Shown: positions 45,213 through 55,665, counted from the first letter of the stretch. The stretch: 64,000 nucleotides of DNA from Rhodamnia argentea (GCF_020921035.1 NC_063157.1:20911015-20975014); one strand, 5' to 3'. The notes: generated by a model not told the origin, from the letters alone. Translations and numbers: made by a program.

Positions 45213-47739
45213 GAGGCATATTGCCCGAATTGAACAATATTTGATAGGAGCACCGTCGAATAGAATTGATAAGTACAAAAGGGGCATATTGCACGAATTG
45301 AATCATAACAACTATCATCAGAAGAGTTGTTAATTTGAAAAGGGGTTTAGAAAACTTACCCGGGTTCTCCAAACGATTAATCAAGGAACGAAACAGATTG
45401 CTCGTATCGCGTACTGGTAGGCATTTGCCAACAAAACTTGCTCATTCAATAATCCTTGGATGAATTTCGAGACCTTGGGAGGGAACTCGAACATCGGGAA
45501 TGTATTACCTATCATAGAATGTCAGAGGTAACACACACAAAAATGCAATCACTCATACTATGGTTCATGCATAACCATTCCGTCAAGTTTGCATTACCAA
45601 TTTTGTCCAGGGAGGTTCTCACATGACGAATACCTCGAATGTGAGCTGAATGGGGGGACTTCAGTCCGAAAGGGCTTTCACTCACTCTCGAGAAAAGCTT
45701 TTTATCCTGTTTGCAGGATTCAAAAGAAATCACTCAATCTTTCCAGCATCGCATTCGATAAGGATCCGAGTAATCTCGCAATTGATACAACCGAGCCGAT
45801 CCGGAGGTCTTGATTAGGACCGTAATGAGAGCTAGGTCAAAGGTTTACAAAGGGGACTCTAGTTGAGTCAAGGCTGCTGAAATGAATTTCTTCATCATCT
45901 CGCTCGCATTTACAAGTCAAGAGCCCCGCAAAAATGAGAGAAATAATTTTGCTCGAACTTCTTCGAGTGATGCTTAAAATCATTTAACTCTATGTTAACT
46001 CAAATGCCCTAATCGGAAGAGACTTTGGAGGGTTATAACGTAGGCTAGGATTGGGGACCGAGGAACGAAAAGGCTCGTTTTGGCTCAGAAATTAAATGAG
46101 AAGGGGCTTGACGTTGGTGATCATCATCGACTAGTCACCGATCTTGGTCTTCCGGAAATGTCTTGAGAAAGAATACCATCATTGAATGAGGGATGGTAGT
46201 TTTCTACCGAAAATTGCACTTTGCAAATTGATTTCTTGGGGAGTCTTCTTCACAACAAGTGTCCGTCAAGGATTTGCAAGAGACACAATGCAAACATGTA
46301 CATGGAATTTACAACTTAACGTGCAAAAATGTACATTCAAAATTCAGAAGTACTTTACAAATGAGTGTGCATTGGCCTTACTTTTGGTAGGCACTTTGCT
46401 TTTTCTATGCTTGAAATTTTCATATGAGATCGGTCTTTGCTTTTCTTACTCCCGACTCTCATTTTTCTTTTTTTTTTTTTTTTTCGAGAAGAGATTTCTT
46501 TTCCCCTTTTTTTTTTTTTTTCGAGAGCGGGCCCTTCTCCTTTAAACCGAGTTTGCCTCTCCCCCCCTTTTTTTTACAATCCCATGATTTTTAACCAGGA
46601 ATTACAACAAACATAAACATTTACAAAGAAAAATTATGTAAACATAAAAAATCTAGCATACAAGAAATGAGTCCATTCGGGAATTTTCTGTTGACCCGAC
46701 CATCTCCAATTCTAATCCTTGGGAAAATGCTATCTTCGTCTTTGGAATGAGCAAATGATCACCAACGGGGGTTTAAGAAATGAATTTGCGAGGCTCAAGT
46801 GGGCTATGCAAAGAATGAAGTGTATAGGATAGAGAAGTGAATGCTCTTCATCATCCTAAGGCACTTGAATTAAAATTCGAGTATAAATGCAAAAGAAACA
46901 CCCGAAGATTAATGTCGATCCGAGCAAGAAAATTTCTAACCATTTACCTCGTGTTGCTGCTGGAATTAACTCGTCTGGACCCCGATGTGGGGTGGTTCTT
47001 GACAGGGGTAAAGAAATGAAACCACCGCTCAAAAGGGGTAATCAATGGATCACCCGTAGTGTTTGGGATAGAGAACTGAATGCCTCTGTCATTTCGACTA
47101 TCGTACCTTTTGCGAGAAAACCTTTTACCTTGTGAAATGCGGAACTTAGCCACCGTTCAACTCTCCTGAAAAAATGGGACGTGTTTGGGAAAGGATTGCC
47201 TTTCATCATCCCGCTCTGCCCCATTCTATACATTCGATGTATCTTATGTAGTTCATGTTCCTTATTCAGAGTTGGTAAATTAAACATGAGGAACAGTCAT
47301 GCGCAAACTATGCAATGTATGAGTGTTTTTGAGCATATAAAATGCAGCAACTTTTTATCTTGGTGGACGGAATTCGCAAGCACATAAGAAACTTCTTAGG
47401 GGCGTGGATTGGGAGTTGCCCCTGCTCATGCAAATGAGTTGCAAAACTTCATTATCTGGTTCGAGACATGAGATTGTCAAAGGCTTCAAAAATTTCTCAT
47501 TTCATTAATTTTAGAGAGAAGGGATACTTCCCTATCCGGAAAGGTAGTGACCCCTGTGAAAATCAAAAGGGAAAGCGTCAATGTACGTTCTCACGTTCTA
47601 AACGAGTTGAAACGATACCGCTTTACCCTTGTACGTATTCCTTGCAAACTTTGAATTGAAAAGATCAATTCATCCGGATCGAGCTGTATGTCCGGGATGT
47701 TATCTCTCCAGGTTTTGTAACCATCTTGGCTGAGTTTCA
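45213..47739. other. Non-coding filler of the Tat 3' region
   Basis: Only short, unrelated ORFs on both strands; T and C homopolymers at 46,460-46,570. No further captured domain recognised. 47,881-48,699 is similar and may contain the decayed tail of the response-regulator piece. Confidence 0.4.
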
Positions 47740-47880
47740 ATCGGCACCGAACTGCGAAGCAAAAAAGTTTTTATTAATCTTTGTACATTGATGCCAAATC
47801 CCAGGATCGAACCCGGGATGCCTCGGACCCTTGTCATTCCCCCAACCACTAGGTCGTGGTGATGTTGGCGTCCATGGTTG
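47740..47880 (-). mobile_element. tRNA-derived SINE-like unit inside the Tat element
   Basis: The minus strand has an A-box-like ACCTAGTGGTTGGGG (RC of 47,841-47,855) and a perfect B box GGTTCGATCC (RC of 47,804-47,813), followed by a short tail with TTTTTT. Spacing fits a tRNA-headed SINE. It does not fold as a complete tRNA. Ends are approximate. Confidence 0.45.
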
Positions 47881-48699
47881 GTTCGCTTTTGCTATATTGT
47901 TCTCAAAACAGGTTGGCAATCCCCCGTCGAGAATAAAATAAGCATAATTTAGAGGTTGAAATGATCGAGAGCCAATTGGGACGATACGGAGTTACCCATC
48001 TTTGAGCCCGCTTGGCCTTTTACTCGTATTCTCCCAAGTAAGGCTATTCGGAATTTCTCTTTACGGGCGTTCGGAGGCGTCGTCCACAAATTGATTTGCT
48101 ACAGGCCTAGCTTAGTAAGGAACTTACGCATTTGACAAGAGAGGAGAAAATTCGTCCTTTAACTCTAGGCAAATTCTAGACAGTTAGAAAGTAAAAAATA
48201 TCCCATGTAGGGGAACTATACATGGAATTAAAGGAGTATTCATGCAAGATTGGTTCCACCTCTCTTGCTGGCCACTTCAACGATCAACCGATTCTGTCTT
48301 GGACTAAACACCAACAATCGTTGTTTGAAGACCCATAATAACTTGCTTCGGATCACGGCTCCGGAGGTCCTTCATTTCCAAAACGGGCTCATCAAGGTAG
48401 CAAGCTCATCATCAAAGTAATCTTCTGATTTTTCGAGCAATTGATACTCGAATTGGGCATTGTTACTTGCTAACACCGGTGACGATTGCTTGTGAGCGAT
48501 CGACTCCTTAAGCTTGAGCCTCCGTCGTTGCTCGGGAACTTGTAGGGATGATCAACTCGGTGCGCTACTAGAACCACCAGCGGAAGGTTGGTATGACCTG
48601 TATTCTTGATTGGGAAGTGGCCGGGTACCTTTTGCTCGGTAGGTTTTCCCGGAATTGATCTTCCACCAACTCTAGTCCGGTCGCCTTGGTCCCAAGCTG

Positions 48700-49364
48700 C
48701 ATCGTGCTTCCTCGCCTTATCTCTAACCCTTTGAAGGTGATTTGTGACACTTTGCATGGTGAGTCTGTCTATATTCATCATTTTGTGTACAGCCGGTGGT
48801 CGTCTTGAATTGATTCCTAGCTATCGAACCGCCTCAATGAATATAGAATGAAGCTTGGCGGACCAAAGGGGCCTTTTCTTTTGGACAAAATCGTCGTCGT
48901 CGCCTTGGTCGTGGTTTTTTTGTACGAGTAATTGCTTCCTTACAGCATGCAGCCAAATGTTTTGGAGCACTTGAACGCAGACCGGCTTCTGTAGGACGTC
49001 TCGAGCACCATGCGATATGGCCCTCGTTATGAACCGCTGATCATTACTTGCCGATACTACGATGACCTGTATGTCCAACTCGGAATCAATGATCTTTAAG
49101 AGACTGAAACCGTCCATGTCGATCCCTACGACGGCCTGTGCGACGACGATGTCAAAATCATATTTGTCTTGCCTCAAGCACTTCTAAGGCATCCGTTGCC
49201 TTCGCATAAGCAAAAACCCCGTACATGCAACTTCTCAGCATAGCAACGAGGATTGAGAGGGAAACGGGGTTGCCATCAATGGCCATGACTCGCAGATCCT
49301 CGGGATAGGAAGGTTCCCATACTTCCGCTTGGAATGAACGTGTTTTTCTTTTAAAACCTTCCAT
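48700..49364 (-). pseudogene. Captured type-B response regulator fragment (receiver + GARP domain)
   Basis: The receiver starts at YPEDLRVMAIDGNPVSLSIL and runs through ATDALEVLE, DKYDFDIVVAQAVVGIDMDG, LDIQVIVVSASND and HGARDVLQKPV. A GARP (B-motif) DNA-binding domain follows (KKRPLWSAKLHSIFIEAV, then MMNIDRLTMQSVTNHLQRVR). In plants this pair defines type-B ARRs, the cytokinin-signalling transcription factors. Lesions are a frame change near 49,175 and an in-frame TAG inside the GARP domain near 48,820. The phosphoacceptor position (SDV-type) reads AQA, and the acidic pair reads DG, so phosphorelay is impossible. The linker is very short and no intron is present. It lies sense to the element. 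Confidence 0.8.
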
Positions 49365-49667
49365 ATGTAGACCGAAAATGGCTGTTTCGACTAGAGAGCG
49401 AGCTTTAGATGTTCTCGGACTTGCAAAACAATTTGCCCGAAAATCACAAAGTGATGGTGGTCTTTCGTGACGAGTTCGGTGATCATTAGGTGCATGGAGA
49501 CTTTATAAACTTTTTCGATATGTTAGTCTCGCATATAGGTTCACGTTTTTTCTACGAAAGATGACAGCTTTTTCTCTCCTTTCCGGTCTTAGTGCCTTGG
49601 ATCCATTTCGTAATAACTCTTACCTCTCACTCAATCTGTCATCTTTTTCTTTTCTGATATGGAGGAG

Positions 49668-49828
49668 CCCTCAAATCTTTTCGCTTTCTCTACGAACGAG
49701 GCGGTTATTTCCCTCCTCAAATCTTTTCGCTCCCTCCTACGGAAGAGGCGGTTATTTCCCTCTTCAAATCTTTCCGCTTTTTCCTACGAACGAGGCGGCT
49801 ATTTTTTCTCAAATCCTTTTGCATCTAC
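49668..49828. repeat. Tandem repeat, ~47-bp units, Tat 3' region
   Basis: Three and a half units of the form CTCAAATCTTTTCGCT...ACGAACGAGGCGGTTATTTC. Tandem repeats in the 3' region are a known trait of Tat elements. Confidence 0.75.
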
Positions 49829-50279
49829 CTATGTGAAGGCTTTTAATGCTTCTCCTTTCGGCGTTCAGTCAAATCTGACAAGGAATTTACGCATTTAAGC
49901 ATGATAACATTCTCGAATAGTATTGTTCTTTGCCCCTTGATTAACTCTAGGCGTAAAAAGAAGAATATCTCACATGGGGACTTTGTAACAGTACATTCAT
50001 TCACGCATGTCTCTACTTTTCTTGAGGATTCATAAGGGTTGGCTAGTAATGCTCAAAAGAGCGACATTTCGAGAGCCCCTAATAAAAAAACTCAAGCTTC
50101 ATGTAGATTCAGAGTTTCATCGGCGTTGAATTGGCTGGATCGTGACACTAGGGAAACTCCAATTGTAGTGATGCATGTCTCTTCCCTCGAAGGGCATTGG
50201 TTCTCGCCTCGCAAACCGACTTTCGGGATGCATCCCCAACGAAATCGATTGTGTGAGAACCCGCTCTCGGGGGATGAAT

Positions 50280-50787
50280 TGACAAATGAGCATTTTCAAT
50301 GCTCGGATGTGGCTCATCAAGGAACATGTCACCAAAGGTTATGGGGCTGCTACAAACATGGCAAACAGCGGTGTTAAGAGCATCCCTATACCTCTTGTTT
50401 TTCGCTCGAAGCTTTTTGTTTTCATCCCTCAGAAACGCAAGTTCATGACTTTCACTTTGAACCTTCAATCGGGCCCGCTTGTTTTGAAACCAAAACTTGA
50501 CCTTCAAGGGCTCCATTCCTAGCTTCCGGCTCAATTCATTTTTTCATTTCCCGTTCACGTAAGGGCACTCCTTGAAGGCAGCTTCGAGCTCTCTAATTTG
50601 ATGTTTTCTTTCACAGGGTTTGACTGCATGTCTTGCTACCTTTGTTGCGGTCGAGATCTTGAATTTCACCGCCAAGGGAGTTGGGTTTTACTGCTTCAAT
50701 GCCGGATCTAGCCTCGAAATCCAGCAGTTCGCTCTCGGGGATGTCTAGGTTGGTTCCCCCTAGTAAGTACCGGTAGCCTCTAAACAT
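50280..50787 (-). pseudogene. Captured HD-ZIP class IV fragment (homeodomain + zipper-loop-zipper)
   Basis: The minus strand shows, in order: an N-terminal segment (GGTNLDIPESELLDFEARSG) like the start of PDF2/ATML1-type proteins, homeodomain helix 1 (HQIRELEAAFKECP), helix 3 (LGMEPLKVKFWFQNKRARLK), a leucine zipper (SHELAFLRDENKKLRAKNKR) and a zipper-loop CxxC (CHVC). It stops at an IENAHL motif, before the START domain. There is a frame change near 50,600 and a TGA inside the homeodomain at about 50,550. No introns interrupt it, although host class IV genes are spliced, so it probably came from an mRNA. It lies sense to the retroelement and is not a working transcription factor. Confidence 0.78.
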
Positions 50788-51279
50788 GTTGGATTGAAAT
50801 ACCTCTTACTGCCTTTTGTTCACTCTACTCTCTGCTGTATGCTTACTCTTTCCAAATTCTTTTGAGTAAACATGTATGTTCCAGAGCCTCCCTTTTAACG
50901 TGGATGAAAACTACTAAGCCGGTGCTTCTCCCAAGATTTCGTGTTTCCCGCTCTGTCTTCTTCATTTCCTTCTGACATGGTGGGACCCTCAAATCTTTTC
51001 ACCAGTATGCTTGTCCCTCTTTTAATATGGCGGAACCTTTAAGTCATTTCGCAACTTTTTTGAATTCGTGAGCCTCGAGATGGTAGATCCGCGATTCACG
51101 GACGAAACGTCTGTAGTTTTACCCGGATAATTAACTCGGCCCCCACAATAATTATTGCTATGACTTTTTCTGCCCTTTAAATTAGGATTTAACGCCGAGA
51201 TGATCATCGCTTTCATATCTTCATCTCCAACCTTCTAAGCGCTCTTTCGCATCCATTCTTTTCGGTTGCTTCAACAACA
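50788..51279. other. Non-coding part of the Tat 3' region
   Basis: Contains a diverged CCTCAAATCTTTTC unit (about 50,988) related to the tandem repeat at 49,668, and the presumed leader of the antisense ORF. No other coding signal. Confidence 0.4.
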
Positions 51280-52011
51280 ATGGCCTCCCTCCCTGCACAC
51301 GTCTTCTCGGCTGAGGTTTTGGCCAAATGGGAGAAACTTTATAATCTCCTAGGCCAGGGCTACTCTTATATAGCCAACCATCCGGAGGTCGAAACTGAAA
51401 TTCGTCTTATGTTTAGGGATATGGACACTACTTCTATTCAAGGTACCAAGTTAGAAGAGGAATATAGGATCTTCCCTACCCTCTTCACTAACTTCCCGGA
51501 GGCTTACAATCATGCTCATCAAGATGTTACTTTGGCCTATCTTGTGAGGGCACGCTATCAGGATCGGACAGATAACTTGGTGTTGGCCGGTCTTGTAGCC
51601 GACAATTATAAGAAGGCCCTTGACTACGGTAATGATCAAGTCTCCTTGCTGGTTCGTGAGAGGGGAAACTTGGTGGAACGTTTGGCCATGTCCCAAACCA
51701 TCTTCGAGCGGGATCCGCTCAATATTGTTTTGAAATTCCAATGCTCATGGCTCGAAGAAAGGATGGACGATCTGACCCTGGATATAGCCCGCGGGAGAAT
51801 GCTGATCCATGACTTGGAATCTGCTGTCGAGTATCACGAGGACAAGGTAGCCGAGCTTAAAGAGAAATGTGAGCTCCTCCTCTTTAAGCTGGCGGATCTT
51901 GATTCTCGAAGCGATCGGTGTAGGCGGAGCATCAATTGTATGGAGGACCAGTTAAGCTCCTTTGTGATGCTCATTAGGGCTCGGTTTGGCTTTACGTTCC
52001 CACCCCGATGA
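51280..52011 (+). CDS. Antisense ORF inside the Tat element, 243 aa, unknown function
   Basis: Uninterrupted ORF on the strand opposite to gag-pol, placed just beyond integrase. The start context AACAACAATGGCCTCC is a strong plant initiation site. The protein is acidic to neutral and mostly helical in look. Residues 1-110 contain YSYIANHPEVETEIRLMF and FPTLFTNFPEAY; residues 150-230 are heptad-like (DLESAVEYHEDKVAELKEKC) and may form a coiled coil. No known domain is recognised. Extra ORFs, sometimes antisense, are known from Tat elements, but I cannot say this is one of the described types. Its intactness contrasts with the broken gag-pol. Confidence 0.6.
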   Translation: MASLPAHVFSAEVLAKWEKLYNLLGQGYSYIANHPEVETEIRLMFRDMDTTSIQGTKLEEEYRIFPTLFTNFPEAYNHAHQDVTLAYLVRARYQDRTDNLVLAGLVADNYKKALDYGNDQVSLLVRERGNLVERLAMSQTIFERDPLNIVLKFQCSWLEERMDDLTLDIARGRMLIHDLESAVEYHEDKVAELKEKCELLLFKLADLDSRSDRCRRSINCMEDQLSSFVMLIRARFGFTFPPR

Positions 52012-52302
52012 TCTATTTGTAAGGCTTTCTGATGGATGAAATGAATGCAAGTTTTTACCGATTTCATCTTGGTCGTCATATTTTTTCGCAAGATAACCCC
52101 TTTTACTCTGTGAATATGTAAATCTCACGCTACGATGGGCTGATTCAATTGGGCCAGAGAGACCCCCCATTCGAAACGATCTCTCAGCAAAAATTGGTAG
52201 CGATGAAACAAACGAATGCCCAAATGTGAACAACTTGTGAATCCGTATTAATATTATAACTCGATTATGAAAACATCAGAGTAAATCAAGTATAATATTT
52301 CT
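52012..52302. other. Spacer between integrase end and antisense ORF end
   Basis: The integrase (minus) and the plus-strand ORF converge here. No further coding signal. An AT-rich stretch near 52,240-52,300 could hold poly-A signals for either. Confidence 0.45.
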
Positions 52303-53310
52303 TTACGTAGTCGAATTCACTGGGTTGGTAAATACACGACCATCCATCTCGGCCAGAATCAAAGCACCACCAGGGAGCACCTTCTTTACTATATATGGAC
52401 CACCATAGTTTGGAGTAAACTTCCCTTCTGAGAGTGGGACTATTGGCAACAATTTTCGCAAGACCAGGTCATTGATCTGAAAATATCGAGGCCGAACTTT
52501 TTTGTTGAATGAATTAGCAACCCTCTGCTGATAACACCGGCCATGACATATAGCCTTAATTCTCTTTTCATCGATCGATTCAATTGGCTTGCCCTCTTGG
52601 ATCCATTCAGCTTCCGTCAAGATAGCTTGAGACAGTATACGTAAGGAAGGAATTTCCACCGCAACCGGTAGAACAGCCTCCATTCCATATACAAGAGAAT
52701 ACGGGGTTGCCCCAGTAGATGTCCGGATTGAGGTTCGATATGCCATAAGTGCAAATGGCAACCTCTCATGCCAATCGCGATAATTTTCAGCCGTCTTCGC
52801 CAAGATTTTCTTAATGTTCTTATTGGTGGCTTCTACTGCTCCATTCATCTGAGGACGATATGGGGAAGAGTTCGGATGCTTGATCTTGAATTCCTTAAAC
52901 AATTTGTCCATTAGTTTGTTGTTTAAGTTCGAGCCATTGTCGGTGATTATGGCTTCGGGTGAACCGTATCGAGTAATGATGTCTCGATGGATAAATTTCA
53001 CGATATTTCGTGCCGTGACCGCTAAATAGGATGCGGCTTCGATCCATTTGGAGAAATAGTCAATCGCCACCAAGATGAATCGATGTCCATTGGATGCTTT
53101 AGGGTTGATAGGGCCGATAACATCAATGCCCCACATAGAAAACGGCCATGGTTCGGATAAGCGATGCAACTCATTTGGAGAGATATTAATTTTGTCACCA
53201 TGAATCTGACATTTGTGATGACTTCGGACATGCTGAATACAATCTCTTTCGAGCGTGAGCCAATAATAACCCAATCTCATAATCTTCTTAGCTAACAAGT
53301 GGCCGTTCAT
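52303..53310 (-). CDS. Integrase (degraded pol C-terminus)
   Basis: Open frame of about 335 codons. The zinc-binding part has HMNGH, but only one Cys of the usual CxxC remains (SHHKC). The catalytic core shows GIDVIGP (Asp), ITDNGSN (Asp) and GAVEATNK (Glu), the D,D35E triad. The C-terminal part has FTPNYGGPYIVKKVLPGGAL, a GPY/F module of gypsy integrases. Two stops and a local frame change at 53,311-53,376 separate it from RNase H. The ORF ends normally at 52,303. Confidence 0.8.
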   Translation of the reverse strand: MNGHLLAKKIMRLGYYWLTLERDCIQHVRSHHKCQIHGDKINISPNELHRLSEPWPFSMWGIDVIGPINPKASNGHRFILVAIDYFSKWIEAASYLAVTARNIVKFIHRDIITRYGSPEAIITDNGSNLNNKLMDKLFKEFKIKHPNSSPYRPQMNGAVEATNKNIKKILAKTAENYRDWHERLPFALMAYRTSIRTSTGATPYSLVYGMEAVLPVAVEIPSLRILSQAILTEAEWIQEGKPIESIDEKRIKAICHGRCYQQRVANSFNKKVRPRYFQINDLVLRKLLPIVPLSEGKFTPNYGGPYIVKKVLPGGALILAEMDGRVFTNPVNSTT

Positions 53311-53376
53311 GTGTGGACCACGATCCCTTCATGTACTTCCATCATCGACGAATCGCTCCGGTTGAGTCAACGCATC

Positions 53377-54408
53377 TTAGCGGTGACGAGAATCGAATGA
53401 CCGTTTATACAAATTTTCTCCATTCAAGAAGAACTTCGAGGCCATCTTCCTTATGTACTTTTGGTCAGATACGGTACTTTTTTCGGGGAACTCCCGCTTT
53501 CGAATATAAGTCTTGATGTCATAGTACCACGGCTTACCATCGGGTTCATCGATTATGGCCATACAATATGCTGGCTTTTTAAATACCTCGATCTTCGGTG
53601 GGTCAACCTCAAGTCCATTGGCGACTTGTAACATTGAAGACAAGGTAGCCAATGCATCGGTGAATCGATTATGAGTCCCGGACAGATACTCAAATGAGAT
53701 ATCCTCAAATTTCTCCACCAGTTCATCCAGATACTCATGGTAGGGCATCAATTTAGCATCTCTTGTCTTCCACTTTCCAACAGTTTGAAGGATAATCAAA
53801 GCGGAATCTCCGAACACCTTGAGTCCGGCTATCCCCATTTCAATCGCAGCCTGCAAACCGAGGATGCATGCCTCATATTCTGCTATGTTATTTGTGCAAG
53901 AGAATACCAATTTTGCTGCCATAGGATAATGTTGACCACTTGGAGATATCAGAACCGCGCCCGTGCTCGATCCCGATAAATTGACAGCTCCGTCAAAATA
54001 CATAGTCCAAATGTAATCCTCCACCGACATGATTCGATCTTGAGAATGATAGGCATCATCATCTCGCCCCGGATTTTTAGCTAGGACATCTGCTATAGCT
54101 CGTCCCTTGATTGACTTTTGGGACAAATATTGAACATCAAACTCGGAGATGAGGATTTGCCATTTGGCAAGTCTACCAATCAAGGCGGGTTGATTTAGCA
54201 AGTATTTGATAGGATCGCACTCTGTCACCGTAAGCACCTGGTAATGCAAGGTATATTGCCGAAGCCCGTGCAGTACCCAGACTAACGCCGCACATGTTTT
54301 CTTTGCTTCGGAGTATTTCATTTCCGAAGCTGTGAATTTCTTGCTCGGATAATAAATGGCTCGTTCTTTTCCATCCTCTTTCCTCTCTTGGGCTAACATA
54401 GCACCCAA
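53377..54408 (-). CDS. Tandem RNase H domains (RT-linked RNH plus archaeal-type aRNH)
   Basis: One open frame of about 343 codons. The first half is the usual gypsy RNase H (AIYYPSKKFTASEMKYSEAK, ending in GRAIADVLA). The second half is a distinct RNase H fold: MYFDGAVN, then NNIAEYEACILGLQAA, GDSALIILQ and a late TDALATLSSM Asp. The catalytic-type residues D, E, D and D are all present. Two RNase H domains in this order are a known feature of the Tat group. It is part of the broken pol and has no start of its own. Confidence 0.75.
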   Translation of the reverse strand: MGAMLAQERKEDGKERAIYYPSKKFTASEMKYSEAKKTCAALVWVLHGLRQYTLHYQVLTVTECDPIKYLLNQPALIGRLAKWQILISEFDVQYLSQKSIKGRAIADVLAKNPGRDDDAYHSQDRIMSVEDYIWTMYFDGAVNLSGSSTGAVLISPSGQHYPMAAKLVFSCTNNIAEYEACILGLQAAIEMGIAGLKVFGDSALIILQTVGKWKTRDAKLMPYHEYLDELVEKFEDISFEYLSGTHNRFTDALATLSSMLQVANGLEVDPPKIEVFKKPAYCMAIIDEPDGKPWYYDIKTYIRKREFPEKSTVSDQKYIRKMASKFFLNGENLYKRSFDSRHR

Positions 54409-54411
54409 GGA

Positions 54412-55665
54412 CTAACTAAGGATTGTGAGGTAGAGGATTAAAGGTTGCCCCGGTGTTGGAGGAACAAGCACCGGTGGATTCATGAGATGCTGCTTCAGTT
54501 TCCCAAAAGCTTCTTCACATTCGCTATCCCATTGAACTAGCGCATTCTTCTTTAACAGCTTGAGGAATGACTTAGCGGTTTCTGATAACCGAGAGATGAA
54601 TCGAGCAATATAGTTTAGCCTACCCATCAAACTTCGAACTTCTTTAACCGTCGTCGGCGGCTTAAGCTCACGAATAGCCTTGACTTTAGAAGGGTCGACT
54701 TCGATGCCCTCTTGCCGCTACCACGAATCCGAGCAACTTGCCCGAGCTGGTCCCAAAGACACACTTAGCGGGGTTGAGGCGTAACTTGTACTTTCGGAGT
54801 CTGTCGAACAATTTCTTCAGCGTTTCGACGTGATCTTCTCCATGCCTTGTTTTTGCTATCATGTTATCGACGTAAACCTCAATCTCATTATGCATCATGT
54901 CGTGGAAAAGGGCAACCATGGCTCGTTGGTAAGTAGCTCCAGCGTTTCTGAGACCGAACGGCATCACTCGGTAATGGAACATTCCCCATGGTGTGGTGAA
55001 AGTGGTTTTCAACTTGTCATTGACATTCATCAAGATCTCGATTGTACCCGGAGAAACCGTCCATGAATGAAAACAATTCAAACCCCGCAAGATCGTCAAC
55101 AAGTATGTCGATATGTGGGAGGGGAAAATCATCTTTAGGATCGGCCTTATTCAAATCTCGATAATCGACACTGACCCGAATACGCCCATCCTTCTTCATG
55201 ACTGGGACTATATTGGCAACCCAATCAGAATATTCTGTAGTCTCAAGGAATCCGACGTTCAAGCGACTTCATGACTTCCTCTTTGATCTTCCGGACCAAT
55301 GCTGGTCCGGCCCTCCTTGACTTTTGCACTACCGGCTTAGCCGAAGGATCGATCGGCAAACAATGTTCGACAATGGAACGGTCAAGACCGGGCATATCTG
55401 CATAGGACCAGGCGAAAATGTCATGGTAATCCTTCAAGAGCTTAATCAAGCGCTCGGTCATCTCTTTGGAAAGGTTTGCCCCGATCTTAACTTCTTTAGG
55501 GTTTTCCGCATCGCCTAGGTTGACCGAGATAGTTTGTTCACTTGTCAAGGGCTTGATCTCCTCATGTCGTTCGAAATCTCGACGAATTTCCTCATAATCT
55601 GGACTGGACTCATCTAGGTCGTATACTTCTAAATCCACTAGGTTTCCCTCCTCATGTATCCCCAT
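54412..55665 (-). pseudogene. Reverse transcriptase, frameshifted, catalytic motif YVDN
   Basis: Four ORFs cover the domain: 55,665-55,243 (pre-RT, KDYHDIFAWSYADMPGLD), 55,262-55,017 (RVSVDYRDLNKADPKDDFPLP), 55,132-54,686 (GMFHYRVMPFGLRNAGATYQ and the active-site segment) and 54,630-54,412. The frame changes near 55,255, 55,040 and 54,720, and a stop separates RT from RNase H at 54,409-54,411. The active site reads YVDNM (codons GAT AAC at about 54,862-54,867) where Ty3/gypsy enzymes have two Asp. The enzyme cannot be functional. Confidence 0.8.

Noticed and set aside
46186..46545. 119-codon ORF with long Phe runs
   Set aside because: Driven by T homopolymers; low complexity.
47800..47876. 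tRNA gene on the minus strand
   Set aside because: A and B boxes are present but the arms do not pair into a cloverleaf; better read as a SINE head.
51451..51741. 96-codon minus-strand ORF opposite the 243-codon ORF
   Set aside because: Shorter, no good start context and no domain; the plus-strand frame is far longer and complete.
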